A DNA stretch of 64,000 nt, taken from Serratia proteamaculans_D (GTDB lineage Bacteria > Pseudomonadota > Gammaproteobacteria > Enterobacterales > Enterobacteriaceae). The position numbers and the translations under genes were made by a program. The stretch is from NCBI RefSeq assembly GCF_049959315.1, contig NZ_CP188201.1; one strand, given 5' to 3'. Under the pieces are notes generated by a model, which saw only the letters and a program-made list of their open reading frames with translations, did no database searches and was not told the DNA's origin. Below are positions 7,643 through 21,056 of this stretch, piece by piece; within the stretch, counting starts at the first letter, position 1, and the number at the start of each line of letters is the position of its first letter.

Positions 7643-8629
7643 TCAATACATTGGCATCAGCTGCAGAGGGGGTTCCTGCAACAGCTTAACCTGCTCGGTG
7701 AATGCCGCCGTCTGAGATAACCAAAAATCAGACTCCGCCATCCACGGAAAACTTTTAGGAAACGCGGGATCTTGCCAACGACGAGCAACCCATGCCAGGT
7801 AGTACACCATGCGCATGGCCCGCAGAGGCTCGATCAACGCTAATTCACTTTGATCAAACTCGGCAAACTCGGAATAAGCCTCCAGCAGAATATCTAACTG
7901 CATCAGGCGATCGCGACGTTCACCGTGCAACAGCATCCACAGATCCTGTATCGCCGGCCCATTTCGCGCGTCATCCAGATCAACAAACAGCGGGCCATCA
8001 CGCCACAGGATATTGCCCGGATGGCAATCACCGTGCAAACGCCGCGGCTGCCAGTCCAGATGCCAATGTTGCTTAATCGCCTCGATCAACCTGTCGGTCG
8101 CATTCAGGAAATTTTCGCGCTGGGCCTTCGGTAACAGTTCACAGCTAGCCAATACCTGACGTGGCGCAGTGAGATACTCCTCAATGCCGATTGTCGGACG
8201 TTCCACAAACAGGCTTTCACTGCCTACCTGATGAATACGCCCCAGGAAACGCCCCACCCACTCCAGTTGATCGAGATTATCGATCTCATACTGCCGCCCG
8301 CCAACGCTGGGAAATACAGTAAACATAAAACCGCTGTGCGTATGCAGCGTTTGACCCTGCAGGGCCAGTGGTGCAACTGCCGGGATCTCCGCCAGGGCAA
8401 GATCATGAGAGAACTGGTGTTCTTCACCAATTTGCTCTGCGCTCCAGCGTTCGGGCCGATAAAACTTCACCACGTAACGCTTACGATCTTCGTCCATAAA
8501 CTGGTAGACGCGATTTTCATAGCTGTTAAGCGCTGTCAGCCCGGAATCTACACGCAGACCAATACCCTCCAACGCGTCCATAATCAGGTCGGGCGACAGG
8601 GTCTGAAAATTAAAAGCTGAGTTGTTCAT
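7643..8629 (-). CDS. srkA: Stress response kinase A (YihE/RdoA)
   Basis: 328 residues, the same length as E. coli SrkA. This is a eukaryotic-like Ser/Thr kinase of the aminoglycoside/choline kinase fold; it protects cells during envelope and oxidative stress by countering MazF-linked death. The catalytic loop HGDCHPGN (199-206) has base D201, and the metal-binding DLDD (217-220) has D217. The Lys of VVKFYRP (about 55) would contact ATP. It is Cpx-linked in E. coli and is followed closely by dsbA. Confidence 0.95.
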   Translation of the reverse strand: MNNSAFNFQTLSPDLIMDALEGIGLRVDSGLTALNSYENRVYQFMDEDRKRYVVKFYRPERWSAEQIGEEHQFSHDLALAEIPAVAPLALQGQTLHTHSGFMFTVFPSVGGRQYEIDNLDQLEWVGRFLGRIHQVGSESLFVERPTIGIEEYLTAPRQVLASCELLPKAQRENFLNATDRLIEAIKQHWHLDWQPRRLHGDCHPGNILWRDGPLFVDLDDARNGPAIQDLWMLLHGERRDRLMQLDILLEAYSEFAEFDQSELALIEPLRAMRMVYYLAWVARRWQDPAFPKSFPWMAESDFWLSQTAAFTEQVKLLQEPPLQLMPMY

Positions 8630-8733
8630 AACAACATTCGGTTTCGTTTGGTGACATCACTGTGCCGGGAATGAGAAATAGTAGCATTAATGGCAGGTTT
8701 CACGAGTAACTGGTTCACCTTACCGCACGAATG

Positions 8734-9003
8734 CTAATCCTTGATCACCCCACGGGCACGCAGCAATGCCGTTTTGAAGTCTTCTTCGTAATCCTTTTTC
8801 AGGCCGGGGATCTGTTCGGTGCCGGCGCTACCGCGCATTTTCAGGTGGTAGATCAGGATATCATCGCTCAGGTCAGCCAGATTGCCCTGGAAACCGGCTT
8901 CCTGTGCCAGCTTTTGCAAAAACGGGATCAGGTTGAGATCCGGATCTTCCTGCCAGGCCGGCTGTAGCAGCTCAATCAGCTCGTTTACGCGGTGCGTTTT
9001 CAT
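8734..9003 (-). CDS. yihD: YihD family protein (DUF1040)
   Basis: 89 residues, the family length, from the ATG at 9003. The sequence contains LNELIELLQPAW-like and DDILIYHLKMR segments and ends KDYEEDFKTALLRARGVIKD, all conserved in the family. It is small, soluble and helical, and its biochemical role is unknown. An upstream in-frame Met would add 11 residues that the family lacks. It diverges from mobA across a 143-bp promoter region. Confidence 0.93.
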   Translation of the reverse strand: MKTHRVNELIELLQPAWQEDPDLNLIPFLQKLAQEAGFQGNLADLSDDILIYHLKMRGSAGTEQIPGLKKDYEEDFKTALLRARGVIKD

Positions 9004-9146
9004 CGCAATATCATCCAATAGAATCAATAAACACACAAAGTAACAGGCTTAACAACGCAGTGAAAGAAGCAGCTTGTCAATAAAGGTAAATCCTGATGTC
9101 GCCCCCTCTTTAGCGCTACAATCAGGACGTTAGCCATAAATTCGGG

Positions 9147-9749
9147 ATGATGGATATGCATGAGGAGATTACCGGCATTATTTTAGCCGGTGGGCGCGCC
9201 ACACGTATGGGCGGGGATGATAAGGGTCTGGTTCAGATTGCCGGTGTACCACTGTATCAGTACGTACTTTCTCGGTTACGCCCACAGGTAAACCAGATAG
9301 TCATCAGTGCCAATCGCAATCAGGCACGCTATGGCGAAAGCGGTCTGCCAATCATCAGCGATCTGACTCCAGACTTTTCTGGCCCGCTAGCAGGCATGCT
9401 GGCCGGATTGGAACAGGCGACCACCGAATGGGTCGTTTTTGTCCCCTGCGACGTCCCCGATTTTCCCGCCACGCTGGTTGATCAACTCTGGCAACAGAAA
9501 GGTAGCGCTCTGGCCGCCTATGCCAGTGATGGAGAGCGGGCACACCCCACTCTGGCACTGTTGCATACCAGCCTGGCGCCTCAATTGAAAGAGTACCTGG
9601 CCCGCGGGGAGCGCAAATTGATGTTATTCCTGGACGCCGCGGGTGCACGGCAAATAGCGTTCAGTGGCCAACAAGCAGCATTCCATAATCTTAATACCCG
9701 GGAAGACTGCCTGCGTTGGCAGCAGGAAAAGGGACTTATCAATGAATAA
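9147..9749 (+). CDS. mobA: Molybdenum cofactor guanylyltransferase
   Basis: 200 residues. MobA transfers GMP from GTP to molybdopterin to form the guanine dinucleotide cofactor used by enzymes such as nitrate and formate dehydrogenases. The nucleotide-binding signature LAGGRATRMGGDDKG is at about 13-27, and PCDVPDFP (about 99-106) carries the metal-binding Asp. The start at 9147 could instead be the in-frame Met at 9150 or 9156; the ribosome-binding site is weak. The end overlaps the mobB start by 8 nt, so the two are translated together. Confidence 0.94.
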   Translation: MMDMHEEITGIILAGGRATRMGGDDKGLVQIAGVPLYQYVLSRLRPQVNQIVISANRNQARYGESGLPIISDLTPDFSGPLAGMLAGLEQATTEWVVFVPCDVPDFPATLVDQLWQQKGSALAAYASDGERAHPTLALLHTSLAPQLKEYLARGERKLMLFLDAAGARQIAFSGQQAAFHNLNTREDCLRWQQEKGLINE

Positions 9750-10260
9750 TGCTCTGCCCCCTTTGTTGGCGATTGCTGCCTATAGCGGAACGGGTAAAAC
9801 CACGCTGCTTAAACAATTAATTCCTTTATTAAACCAGCGGAAAATTCGCGTAGGACTGATCAAACATACTCACCATGATATGGATGTGGATATGCCAGGC
9901 AAAGACAGTTATGAACTGCGCAAAGCGGGCGCCGACCAAACCTTGGTCGCCAGCGATCGTCGTTGGGCATTAATGACTGAAACACCGGAACAGCAACCTT
10001 TGGATCTTCAGTATCTGGCCAGTCGTTTTGATCGTAGCAAGGTGGATATGATTTTAGTCGAGGGGTTTAAACATGAGCCCATCAGTAAAATCATTCTCTA
10101 TCGTGAAGAGATAGGCAGGCCGCTTGAAGATATGTTGGATGAGTTTGTTATCGCCGTTGCCAGCGATAGAACGATAGCGGTCAAGACAAGATCCCTGGAT
10201 CTCAACCAGCCGGAGAGCATTGCCGATTTCATCACCGAATGGCTGAAAGGCGCCGCGTAG
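9742..10260 (+). CDS. mobB: Molybdopterin-guanine dinucleotide biosynthesis adaptor MobB
   Basis: 172 residues from the ATG at 9742, which overlaps the mobA end. It is a GTP-binding protein with P-loop SGTGKTT (15-21), and it interacts with MobA to improve cofactor maturation. Conserved HTHHDMDVD and DMILVEGFKHEP segments match the family. In E. coli mobB abuts rrnA; here it also abuts an rRNA operon, convergently. Confidence 0.94.
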   Translation: MNNALPPLLAIAAYSGTGKTTLLKQLIPLLNQRKIRVGLIKHTHHDMDVDMPGKDSYELRKAGADQTLVASDRRWALMTETPEQQPLDLQYLASRFDRSKVDMILVEGFKHEPISKIILYREEIGRPLEDMLDEFVIAVASDRTIAVKTRSLDLNQPESIADFITEWLKGAA

Positions 10261-10275
10261 CGGCGTCTGTTTTTG
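10250..10275 (+). terminator. mobAB terminator overlapping the mobB stop
   Basis: CGCCGC (10251-10256) pairs with GCGGCG (10260-10265) around GTA, followed by TCTGTTTTT. The stop codon of mobB lies in the loop and 3' arm. Confidence 0.65.
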
Positions 10276-10290
10276 TCTTTCACGCATAGC

Positions 10291-10318
10291 AAAAAGGCCA
10301 TCCTTGCGGATGGCCTCT
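10291..10318 (-). terminator. rRNA operon terminator
   Basis: On the minus strand GGCCATCC and GGATGGCC form an 8-bp stem (plus coordinates 10308-10315 and 10296-10303) followed by TTTTTGC, just past the 5S gene. Confidence 0.9.
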
Positions 10319-10329
10319 TGGCTTAATTG

Positions 10330-10449
10330 ATGCCTGGCAGTGTCCTACTCTCGCATGGGGAGACCCCACACTACCATCGGCGCTACGGCGTTTCACTTCT
10401 GAGTTCGGCATGGGGTCAGGTGGGACCACCGCGCTATTGCCGCCAGGCA
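10330..10449 (-). rRNA. rrf: 5S ribosomal RNA
   Basis: 120 nt beginning TGCCTGGCGGCAATAGCGCG and ending GCCAGGCAT on the minus strand, nearly identical to E. coli 5S. The terminal stem closes correctly. Confidence 0.98.
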
Positions 10450-10547
10450 AATTCTGTTTCATTCCAACCGCTACTCACGCAGCCATCAGAACCAATCTCG
10501 GAACGCGCTGAAAATCTACTCTCAAATCAAAACACTTTTGGTGTTGT

Positions 10548-13456
<2,909 letters not shown>

Positions 13457-13590
13457 TCACAACCCAAAAGTGTTTCCACTCTCGCGCTGCTACATTTGAG
13501 AGACTCTATGACAGGGTACTCCTTACTCCAGTACTTCTACGGAGGAGTAAGTTTCAGCTGTCATGTTTCAATTTTCAGCTTGTTCCAGAT

Positions 13591-13602
13591 TGTTAAAGAG
13601 CA
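13591..13602 (-). promoter_or_regulatory. boxA antitermination site in the 16S-23S spacer
   Basis: TGCTCTTTAACA on the minus strand is the NusB/NusE-binding boxA core that keeps the polymerase antiterminated into 23S. Confidence 0.85.
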
Positions 13603-13691
13603 ATATCTTAAACACGACTCGTTAGAGTCATCTTTAAGATGTTTTCGGCGCAGCAAGCACCGGTGATAATGTCTTTCACTCATTATCGGAA

Positions 13692-13767
13692 TGGCGTCCC
13701 CAAGGGGATTCGAACCCCTGTTACAGCCGTGAAAGGGCAGTGTCCTAGGCCTCTAGACGATGGGGAC
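13692..13767 (-). tRNA. gltT: tRNA-Glu (UUC) in the rRNA spacer
   Basis: 76 nt with encoded CCA. The acceptor arm GTCCCCA/TGGGGAC, the T arm AGGGGTTCGAATCCCCT and the anticodon loop CTTTCAC (anticodon TTC) are clear. The anticodon stem reads CTGCC/GGCTG, leaving a U28-U42 mismatch where E. coli tRNA-Glu has C-G. This spacer carries tRNA-Glu only, like the E. coli rrnB/C/G/E type, rather than Ile-Ala. The allele name is not certain. The other spacer parts (13457-13591 and 13768-13912) hold processing stems, for example ATGAGTC/GACTCAT at 13812-13828. Confidence 0.96.
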
Positions 13768-13912
13768 ACGAAAATCCGATTAAACTGAACGTCTTAATCG
13801 GTTCGTATCAGCATGAGTCAGAGACTCATTACATCAACAGGTAGCGCTTTTGCTCATTACTTTTCTATCAGACAATCTGTGTGAGCACTTCACGCGAATC
13901 AATATCATTAGG

Positions 13913-15455
<1,543 letters not shown>

Positions 15456-15637
15456 AAAGCTTGATTTGCTTCAACTCGTGAAGCGATGCTCGAAAATTAA
15501 CTTTCGTAATAATCAGACCGTTGACGAATCAACTGACTGACTTATTGCTTGGTCACTCTTCAAGACTTGATATTTTTTCGAACCCGAAGGTTCTGGATAT
15601 CGTCTTGTGGAGTGCCCACACAGATTGTCTGATAAAT

Positions 15638-15649
15638 TGTTAAAGAGCA
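15638..15649 (-). promoter_or_regulatory. boxA antitermination site in the rRNA leader
   Basis: TGCTCTTTAACA on the minus strand, the second boxA of this operon, between P2 and the 16S gene. The rest of the leader (15456-15637) contains the 5' processing strand of the 16S precursor. Confidence 0.88.
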
Positions 15650-15688
15650 GTGAGTTAGCCGCCGTAGCTTGCTATCTCGAGGTGGCGT

Positions 15689-15716
15689 ATATTACGCTTT
15701 TCACCCGAAGAGTCAA
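15689..15716 (-). promoter_or_regulatory. rRNA promoter P2
   Basis: Minus strand -35 TTGACT (15716-15711), 16-nt spacer, -10 TAATAT (15694-15689). Confidence 0.85.
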
Positions 15717-15797
15717 GCGTTTATTTCGCTTTTCTCTTTCCGACTGGGCGACTTGGTTCTCGTTAGAGGAGTCGTTGTTCCCGGTCAGTGGAGGCGC

Positions 15798-15825
15798 ATT
15801 ATAGGGAGTTCTCAGAAGGCCGCAA
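15798..15825 (-). promoter_or_regulatory. rRNA promoter P1
   Basis: Minus strand -35 TTGCGG (15825-15820), 16-nt spacer, consensus -10 TATAAT (15803-15798), then a GC-rich discriminator GCGCCTCC as expected for ppGpp/DksA-controlled rRNA promoters. An A/T-rich UP-element-like stretch lies just upstream (15830-15855). Confidence 0.87.
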
Positions 15826-15977
15826 CCCCTAAATGCAAAAAACTTTTCAAGCGCGGATTATTTCAACAAAGCGCTGCACAAGTCAGCGTTTTCGTCACTT
15901 TTTCCGGTAAACAGCCACAAAAGCTGGCGATCCGTAGAGTAAAATAAGAGTAACAATGTCAGTAAGGACTCGCAGCC

Positions 15978-16667
15978 ATGCAATTTAATGCTCAACAACA
16001 GGCCGCCCAGCGCAATCTTTCTTATCTACTCGCAGAAAAACTCGGCCAACAAATTCTGGCAGGCGATTATCAGGCTGGCAGCATCCTGCCCGGGGAGATG
16101 GAACTGGGCGAACAATTCGGGGTTAGCCGCACAGCGGTACGCGAAGCCGTGAAGATGCTGGCCGCCAAAGGTATGCTGTTACCCCGGCCACGCATTGGGA
16201 CCCGGGTAATGCCACAAAGCCAGTGGAACTTTCTCGATCAGGATTTGCTGACCTGGTGGATGACCAAGGAAAACTTCGATCAGGTCATGCAGCACTTCCT
16301 TATATTGCGTACCTCGCTGGAACCTCAGGCCTGCTCACTGGCGGCGGCCAATGCCAGCCATAAACAGACCACACGACTGGCTGAACTGATGGCGGAAATG
16401 CGCGCCCTGCATATCCAGTTCGACCGGGAGCACTGGATCCAGGTGGATACCCAATTCCACCAGCTGATCTATGAAGCCAGCGGCAACCCATTTCTGACCT
16501 CATTTGCCAATCTGTTCAGTTCGGTATATCAAAGTTACTTCCGCGCCATCACCGGCAACGAAGTGATTAAGCTCCAGCACCATCAGGCCATCGTCGATGC
16601 GATACTCGCCGGTGACAGCGCAGCGGCATTAACCGCCTGCCAGATTTTGCTCAGAGAGAAAGACTAA
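15978..16667 (+). CDS. yieP: GntR/FadR-family transcriptional regulator YieP
   Basis: 229 residues. The N-terminal winged helix-turn-helix (about 14-80) contains LPGEMELGEQFGVSRTAVREAVKML, the GntR recognition region, followed by an all-helical FCD ligand domain (about 95-220) with the usual metal-binding His/Asp positions (for example D151, H155, H203). It matches E. coli YieP along its length. It is divergent from the rRNA operon and 64 nt upstream of hsrA on the same strand, as in E. coli, so it may control hsrA. The effector is unknown. Confidence 0.92.
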   Translation: MQFNAQQQAAQRNLSYLLAEKLGQQILAGDYQAGSILPGEMELGEQFGVSRTAVREAVKMLAAKGMLLPRPRIGTRVMPQSQWNFLDQDLLTWWMTKENFDQVMQHFLILRTSLEPQACSLAAANASHKQTTRLAELMAEMRALHIQFDREHWIQVDTQFHQLIYEASGNPFLTSFANLFSSVYQSYFRAITGNEVIKLQHHQAIVDAILAGDSAAALTACQILLREKD

Positions 16668-16731
16668 CGCCCCCTGCTTATATATAGAAGAAGATGAAAG
16701 GGACGAAGACGACAGTTAACCGGGACTCACA

Positions 16732-18147
16732 ATGACTAAATCCGCGCGCAGTATGGCAGGGCTACCCTGGATCGCCGCCATGGCGTTCTTTATGCAGGCA
16801 CTGGACGCCACCATCCTCAATACGGCATTGCCGGCGATAGCTCAAAGTCTTGAGCGCTCGCCGTTGGCGATGCAGTCGGCGGTGATCAGCTATACCCTGA
16901 CGGTAGCGATGCTGATCCCGGTCAGCGGCTGGCTGGCGGATCGCTTCGGTACCCGCCGGGTGTTTATCGTCGCGGTTTCTCTGTTTACTCTCGGTTCGCT
17001 GCTGTGTGCGCTTTCTCCGACGTTAAGCCTGTTGGTAACGTCTCGAGTCATTCAAGGGGTCGGCGGAGCGATGATGATGCCGGTGGCGCGCCTGGCTCTG
17101 CTGCGCGCCTACCCACGCAGCGAACTGTTGCCAGTGCTGAACTTCGTAACCATGCCGGGGCTGGTTGGGCCAATCATGGGGCCGATGCTGGGCGGCTGGC
17201 TGGTGACCTACGCCACCTGGCACTGGATATTCCTTATCAATATCCCGATTGGCCTGCTCGGCATCTTCTATGCGCGTAAATATATGCCGGACTTTACCAC
17301 CCCCAAACGGCGCTTCGACTTTATGGGCTTTATGCTGTTTGGGCTGAGTCTGGTACTGGTTTCCACCGGGCTTGAGCTATTTGGCGAGCAGGTACTGGCC
17401 AGCTATATCTCGCTGGGTATTTTACTCAGTGGGGTCGTGATGCTGTTCGGCTATATCGTCCATGCTCGCAGGCACCCTCAACCGCTGATTGGCCTGGACC
17501 TGTTCCAGACGCGAACCTTCTCGGTGGGGATTGCCGGTAACGTAGCCTCACGGCTGGGGACCGGCTGCGTGCCGTTCCTGATGCCACTGATGTTGCAGGT
17601 GGGTTTCGGTTACTCGGCGATCATTGCCGGTTGCATGATGGCGCCGACGGCGGTCGGCTCATTGATGGCGAAATCCACCGTCACTCAGGTGCTGCGCTGG
17701 TTCGGCTATCGTAAAACTCTGGTGGGCATCACCATGATTATCGGCGTGCTGATTGCCCAGTTCGCGCTGCAAAGCCCGGGGATGCCGCTGTGGCTGATGA
17801 TCCTGCCGTTGTTCGTGCTGGGGATGGCGATGTCTACGCAATTCACCGCCATGAATACCATCAGCCTGGCAGATTTGAATGACGCCAATGCCAGCTCCGG
17901 CAACAGCGTGCTGGCAGTGACTCAACAACTTTCCATCAGCTTCGGGGTGGCGATCAGCGCGGCGGTGCTGCGTTTCTATCAAACCATGTCACCGGGGACC
18001 ATGGTCGATCACTTCCACTACACCTTTATTACCATGGGGATTGTCACCGTGGCGTCGGCGTTTGTGTTTATGCTGCTGAGAAGAAAGGACGGCCGTAACC
18101 TGATCAGTGGCCAGGACCCGAAAAAACCGGTTAAAACTGCAGGCTAA
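16732..18147 (+). CDS. hsrA: MFS transporter HsrA (DHA2 family)
   Basis: 471 residues, 14 predicted membrane helices, drug:H+ antiporter type. The loop 2-3 motif GWLADRFGTRR (about 64-74) and the antiporter motif C-like GLVGPIMGPMLGG (about 143-155) are clear. E. coli HsrA (YieO) is a homologue whose overexpression was linked to homocysteine resistance; the natural substrate is not established. It follows yieP and overlaps the end of rbsR by 4 bp tail to tail, with no terminator between. Confidence 0.92.
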   Translation: MTKSARSMAGLPWIAAMAFFMQALDATILNTALPAIAQSLERSPLAMQSAVISYTLTVAMLIPVSGWLADRFGTRRVFIVAVSLFTLGSLLCALSPTLSLLVTSRVIQGVGGAMMMPVARLALLRAYPRSELLPVLNFVTMPGLVGPIMGPMLGGWLVTYATWHWIFLINIPIGLLGIFYARKYMPDFTTPKRRFDFMGFMLFGLSLVLVSTGLELFGEQVLASYISLGILLSGVVMLFGYIVHARRHPQPLIGLDLFQTRTFSVGIAGNVASRLGTGCVPFLMPLMLQVGFGYSAIIAGCMMAPTAVGSLMAKSTVTQVLRWFGYRKTLVGITMIIGVLIAQFALQSPGMPLWLMILPLFVLGMAMSTQFTAMNTISLADLNDANASSGNSVLAVTQQLSISFGVAISAAVLRFYQTMSPGTMVDHFHYTFITMGIVTVASAFVFMLLRRKDGRNLISGQDPKKPVKTAG

Positions 18148-19145
18148 CGGTAACCGACCGAAGCACGCTCCACCAGCTCAGGGGTCAACACCAGAACCTG
18201 GGCTTCACGTTCCGGGTTCTGCAGGCGGTTAATCAGCGTATCAATCGCCAATTCCCCCAGTGAATCTTTCGGTTGGTGAATGGTGCTTAACGGTGGCGCC
18301 AGATATTTGGCCAGTTCTATATCATCGTAGCCCATCACCGCCATATCCTGCGGCACCGACAAGCCGGCCTGATAAAGCGCCTGATAGGCACCTACGGCTA
18401 CCGCATCGTTACCGGCGAATACCGCATGCGGGGGTTCAGCCAGTGCCAGCAGTTGCTTCATGGCATCCACGCCGCCTTCAAATTCAAAATCGCAGTGCAC
18501 TTCGTACCCCGGCAAGACGGCCAACCCGGCGCGCTGCATGGCTCGACGGTAGCCCTCCAACCGATGGCGGGCGGTAGTTTTATCCTGTGGGCCGGCGATG
18601 CAGGCAATCTTGCGATATCCACGGGCGATCAGGTGATCGGTCGCCATCTCACCACCCAGCAGCGAGTTATCCTGAATGATATCGTTGGCCCCTTCGAACG
18701 GCGCCCAATCCATCATGACTATCGGCAACGAAGGATAGCGGCTCAGCGCGTCCTGCGATGGCCGATGATTTTCGGTACACATCAACAGCAAGCCATCGAC
18801 GCGCTTTTGCAGCAGCGTCTCCATGTTGCGATTCATGCGTGCGGCATCTTCTTCGGTATTGCACAGGATCAGGCTGTAACCACGCTCATAGCAACTGCGC
18901 TCAACGCCACGCACAACTTCGGCATAAAACGGGTTATTGCTGGAGGTCACCAGCATGCCAATGGTGCGCGTCTGGTTCAGTTTGAGGCTACGCGCCAGTG
19001 CAGAAGGCGCATAGTTCAGTTGTTCAACGGCCGCCATGACTTTGGCCCGCACGCTGTCGCTGACAAAGCGATTGTCATTAATGACGTGCGAGACCGTCGA
19101 GGTTGAAACGCCCGCCAGGCGGGCGACGTCTTTCATGGTGGCCAA
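18144..19145 (-). CDS. rbsR: Ribose operon repressor RbsR
   Basis: 333 residues, LacI/GalR family. The helix-turn-helix MKDVARLAGVSTSTVSHVIN (about 4-23) with the hinge LNYAPSALARSL precedes a periplasmic-binding-protein-like ribose domain. The start is a TTG at 19145: AGGAG lies 8 nt upstream and the N-terminus MATMKDVARL then matches E. coli, although the ATG at 19136 is in frame. It is the last gene of the rbs operon, 5 nt after rbsK. Its operators are the two palindromes upstream of rbsD. Confidence 0.95.
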   Translation of the reverse strand: MATMKDVARLAGVSTSTVSHVINDNRFVSDSVRAKVMAAVEQLNYAPSALARSLKLNQTRTIGMLVTSSNNPFYAEVVRGVERSCYERGYSLILCNTEEDAARMNRNMETLLQKRVDGLLLMCTENHRPSQDALSRYPSLPIVMMDWAPFEGANDIIQDNSLLGGEMATDHLIARGYRKIACIAGPQDKTTARHRLEGYRRAMQRAGLAVLPGYEVHCDFEFEGGVDAMKQLLALAEPPHAVFAGNDAVAVGAYQALYQAGLSVPQDMAVMGYDDIELAKYLAPPLSTIHQPKDSLGELAIDTLINRLQNPEREAQVLVLTPELVERASVGYR

Positions 19146-19150
19146 GGGGA

Positions 19151-20077
19151 TTACTCCTGCTGCTGCAAGAAGGTGTCGATCTCTTCGCGCCAGGGTACGG
19201 AAGGCTGCGCGCCAGGACGGGTCACCGCAATGGCCGCCGCCGCATGGGCAAAGCGCACGGCATCTGCCATCACTTTACCTTCCAGCAGCGCAGTGACCAG
19301 CGCCCCGTTGAAAGTATCGCCGGCGGCGATGGTGTCTACCGCTTTAACCCTGAAGCCAGGCACCAGCTTACCCTTGCCGTTCTCGCTCAGCCAAACGCCA
19401 CGGCTGCCAAGGGTGATGATCACCGTGGCAATGCCTTTATCATGCAAAGCCTGTGCGGCACGCGCGGCGTCATCATCATTATTGACCGCAATACCGGTCA
19501 GGCGCTGGGCTTCGGTTTCGTTTGGCGTAATCATATCGATCATTGCCAATAATTCGTCCGGCAGTTCACGGGCCGGCGCAGGATTGAGGATCACCTGAGT
19601 CTGATGTTGTTTCGCCAGGCCGGCAGCGGCGATAACCGTCTCCAGCGGCGACTCGAGCTGCATTAACAGCGCGTCGGCATCGATCACTTTTTGCTGATAG
19701 CGAGCCAGATAATCGGGAGTCACTGCGGCATTGGCGCCGGCATCAATGCCGATCACGTTCTCGCCTTCAGCATTGACAAAAATCAGCGCGACGCCGGTAG
19801 TGTTTTCGGCAATCGCCTCTATTGGTTGGGTATCAATGCGATCGGTCGCCAGCTGCTGACGAATGCGTTCGCCGATGTCATCAGCGCCCACGCAGGCGAT
19901 AAAAGCGATATCCGCGCCGCTGCGCCCTGCCGCCACCGCCTGGTTGGCGCCTTTGCCGCCAAACGCCACTTTATACTGCTTCCCGATCACCGTTTCGCCC
20001 GGTTGGGGAAACTGCTCAATATTAAGGATATGGTCGGCATTGATACTGCCCAGAACCACCAGCTTACCTGTTGCCAT
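19151..20077 (-). CDS. rbsK: Ribokinase
   Basis: 308 residues from the ATG at 20077 (309 in E. coli). PfkB-family sugar kinase that phosphorylates ribose to ribose 5-phosphate. The substrate-binding GGKGANQA (about 40-47) and the catalytic AAGDTFNG block with the base Asp near residue 253 are intact. The reading frame extends 10 codons further upstream, but CAGGA just before ATG 20077 and the family N-terminus favour this start. Confidence 0.95.
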   Translation of the reverse strand: MATGKLVVLGSINADHILNIEQFPQPGETVIGKQYKVAFGGKGANQAVAAGRSGADIAFIACVGADDIGERIRQQLATDRIDTQPIEAIAENTTGVALIFVNAEGENVIGIDAGANAAVTPDYLARYQQKVIDADALLMQLESPLETVIAAAGLAKQHQTQVILNPAPARELPDELLAMIDMITPNETEAQRLTGIAVNNDDDAARAAQALHDKGIATVIITLGSRGVWLSENGKGKLVPGFRVKAVDTIAAGDTFNGALVTALLEGKVMADAVRFAHAAAAIAVTRPGAQPSVPWREEIDTFLQQQE

Positions 20078-20144
20078 CGCATTGATTCCTGAATTGCGCG
20101 CCATCATAAACGCCCCGTTTTGATGGCGCTGGTGCTACAGAGTG

Positions 20145-21035
20145 TTATTTGGTGACCAGCTTGAGATCAACCGGGATAGTGGCCGGCACTTTTTCGCCTT
20201 TCAACACTTTATCCGCCGTTTCAACACCAATCACGCCGATCTGATCCGGGCGCTGTGCCACGGTCGCTGCCAGTTTGCCGCCTTCAACCGCTTTCACGCC
20301 GTCAGCGGTGCCGTCGAAGCCTACCACGACCACGTCGGTTTTACCGGCGGTTTGCAGCGCACGCAGTGCACCCAGCGCCATTTCATCGTTCTGGGCAAAC
20401 ACCGCCTGCACGTCCGGATGAGCGGTCAGCAGGTTCTGCATCACGTTCAGGCCTTTGGTACGGTCAAAATCTGCCGGCTGGCTGGCCAGCAGTTTGAATT
20501 TGTTCTGATCCAGCGACTGTTTGAAGCCTTCGCCACGTTCACGGGCAGCGGAGGTACCGGCGATACCTTCCAGTTGGATCACTTTAGCGTCTGCGCCCAC
20601 TTTTTTAGCGATAAAGTCACCGGCCATTTTACCGCCGACGCGGTTATCCGAAGCGATGTGGCTGACTACTTCACCTTTGCTTGCCACACGGTCCAGGGTG
20701 ATAACCGGGATCTTGGCCTGGTTGGCCATCTTGATGGCGTTGCCGACCGCATCAGAATCGGTTGGGTTAATCAGCAGTAACTTGGGTGCCTGCACCATCA
20801 GGTCCTGTACGTTCGCCAGTTCTTTCGCCGGGTTGTTTTGCGAGTCCAGCACCACCAGGTTGTAACCCAGCTTATTGGCTTCCTGCTGTGCGCCCTCTTT
20901 CATTGAGACAAAGAACGGGTTATTCAGGGTAGAAACCACCAGCGCGATGGTGTCTTTAGCCAACGCGTTAGCACTCAGGGTGGCGCTCAGCGCGAAGGCT
21001 GAAGCCAGAATTGCCAGTTTTTTCATTTTCATCAT
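20145..21035 (-). CDS. rbsB: Ribose ABC transporter periplasmic binding protein
   Basis: 296 residues, the E. coli length. It has a signal peptide (MKMKKLAILASAFALSATLS..NALA, cleavage near residue 26), then a two-lobed sugar-binding fold beginning KDTIALVVSTLNNPFF. It captures ribose in the periplasm and delivers it to RbsAC and, in E. coli, to the Trg chemoreceptor. The start may be residue 1 or 2 (two adjacent Met codons). Confidence 0.97.
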   Translation of the reverse strand: MMKMKKLAILASAFALSATLSANALAKDTIALVVSTLNNPFFVSMKEGAQQEANKLGYNLVVLDSQNNPAKELANVQDLMVQAPKLLLINPTDSDAVGNAIKMANQAKIPVITLDRVASKGEVVSHIASDNRVGGKMAGDFIAKKVGADAKVIQLEGIAGTSAARERGEGFKQSLDQNKFKLLASQPADFDRTKGLNVMQNLLTAHPDVQAVFAQNDEMALGALRALQTAGKTDVVVVGFDGTADGVKAVEGGKLAATVAQRPDQIGVIGVETADKVLKGEKVPATIPVDLKLVTK

Positions 21036-21056
21036 CGTGATTCCTGTAGGGGGAGG

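Noticed and set aside
9147..10260. Names mobA/mobB suggesting plasmid mobilisation
   Set aside because: Sequence motifs are those of molybdenum cofactor nucleotidylation (LAGGRATRMGG, P-loop of MobB), not relaxases.
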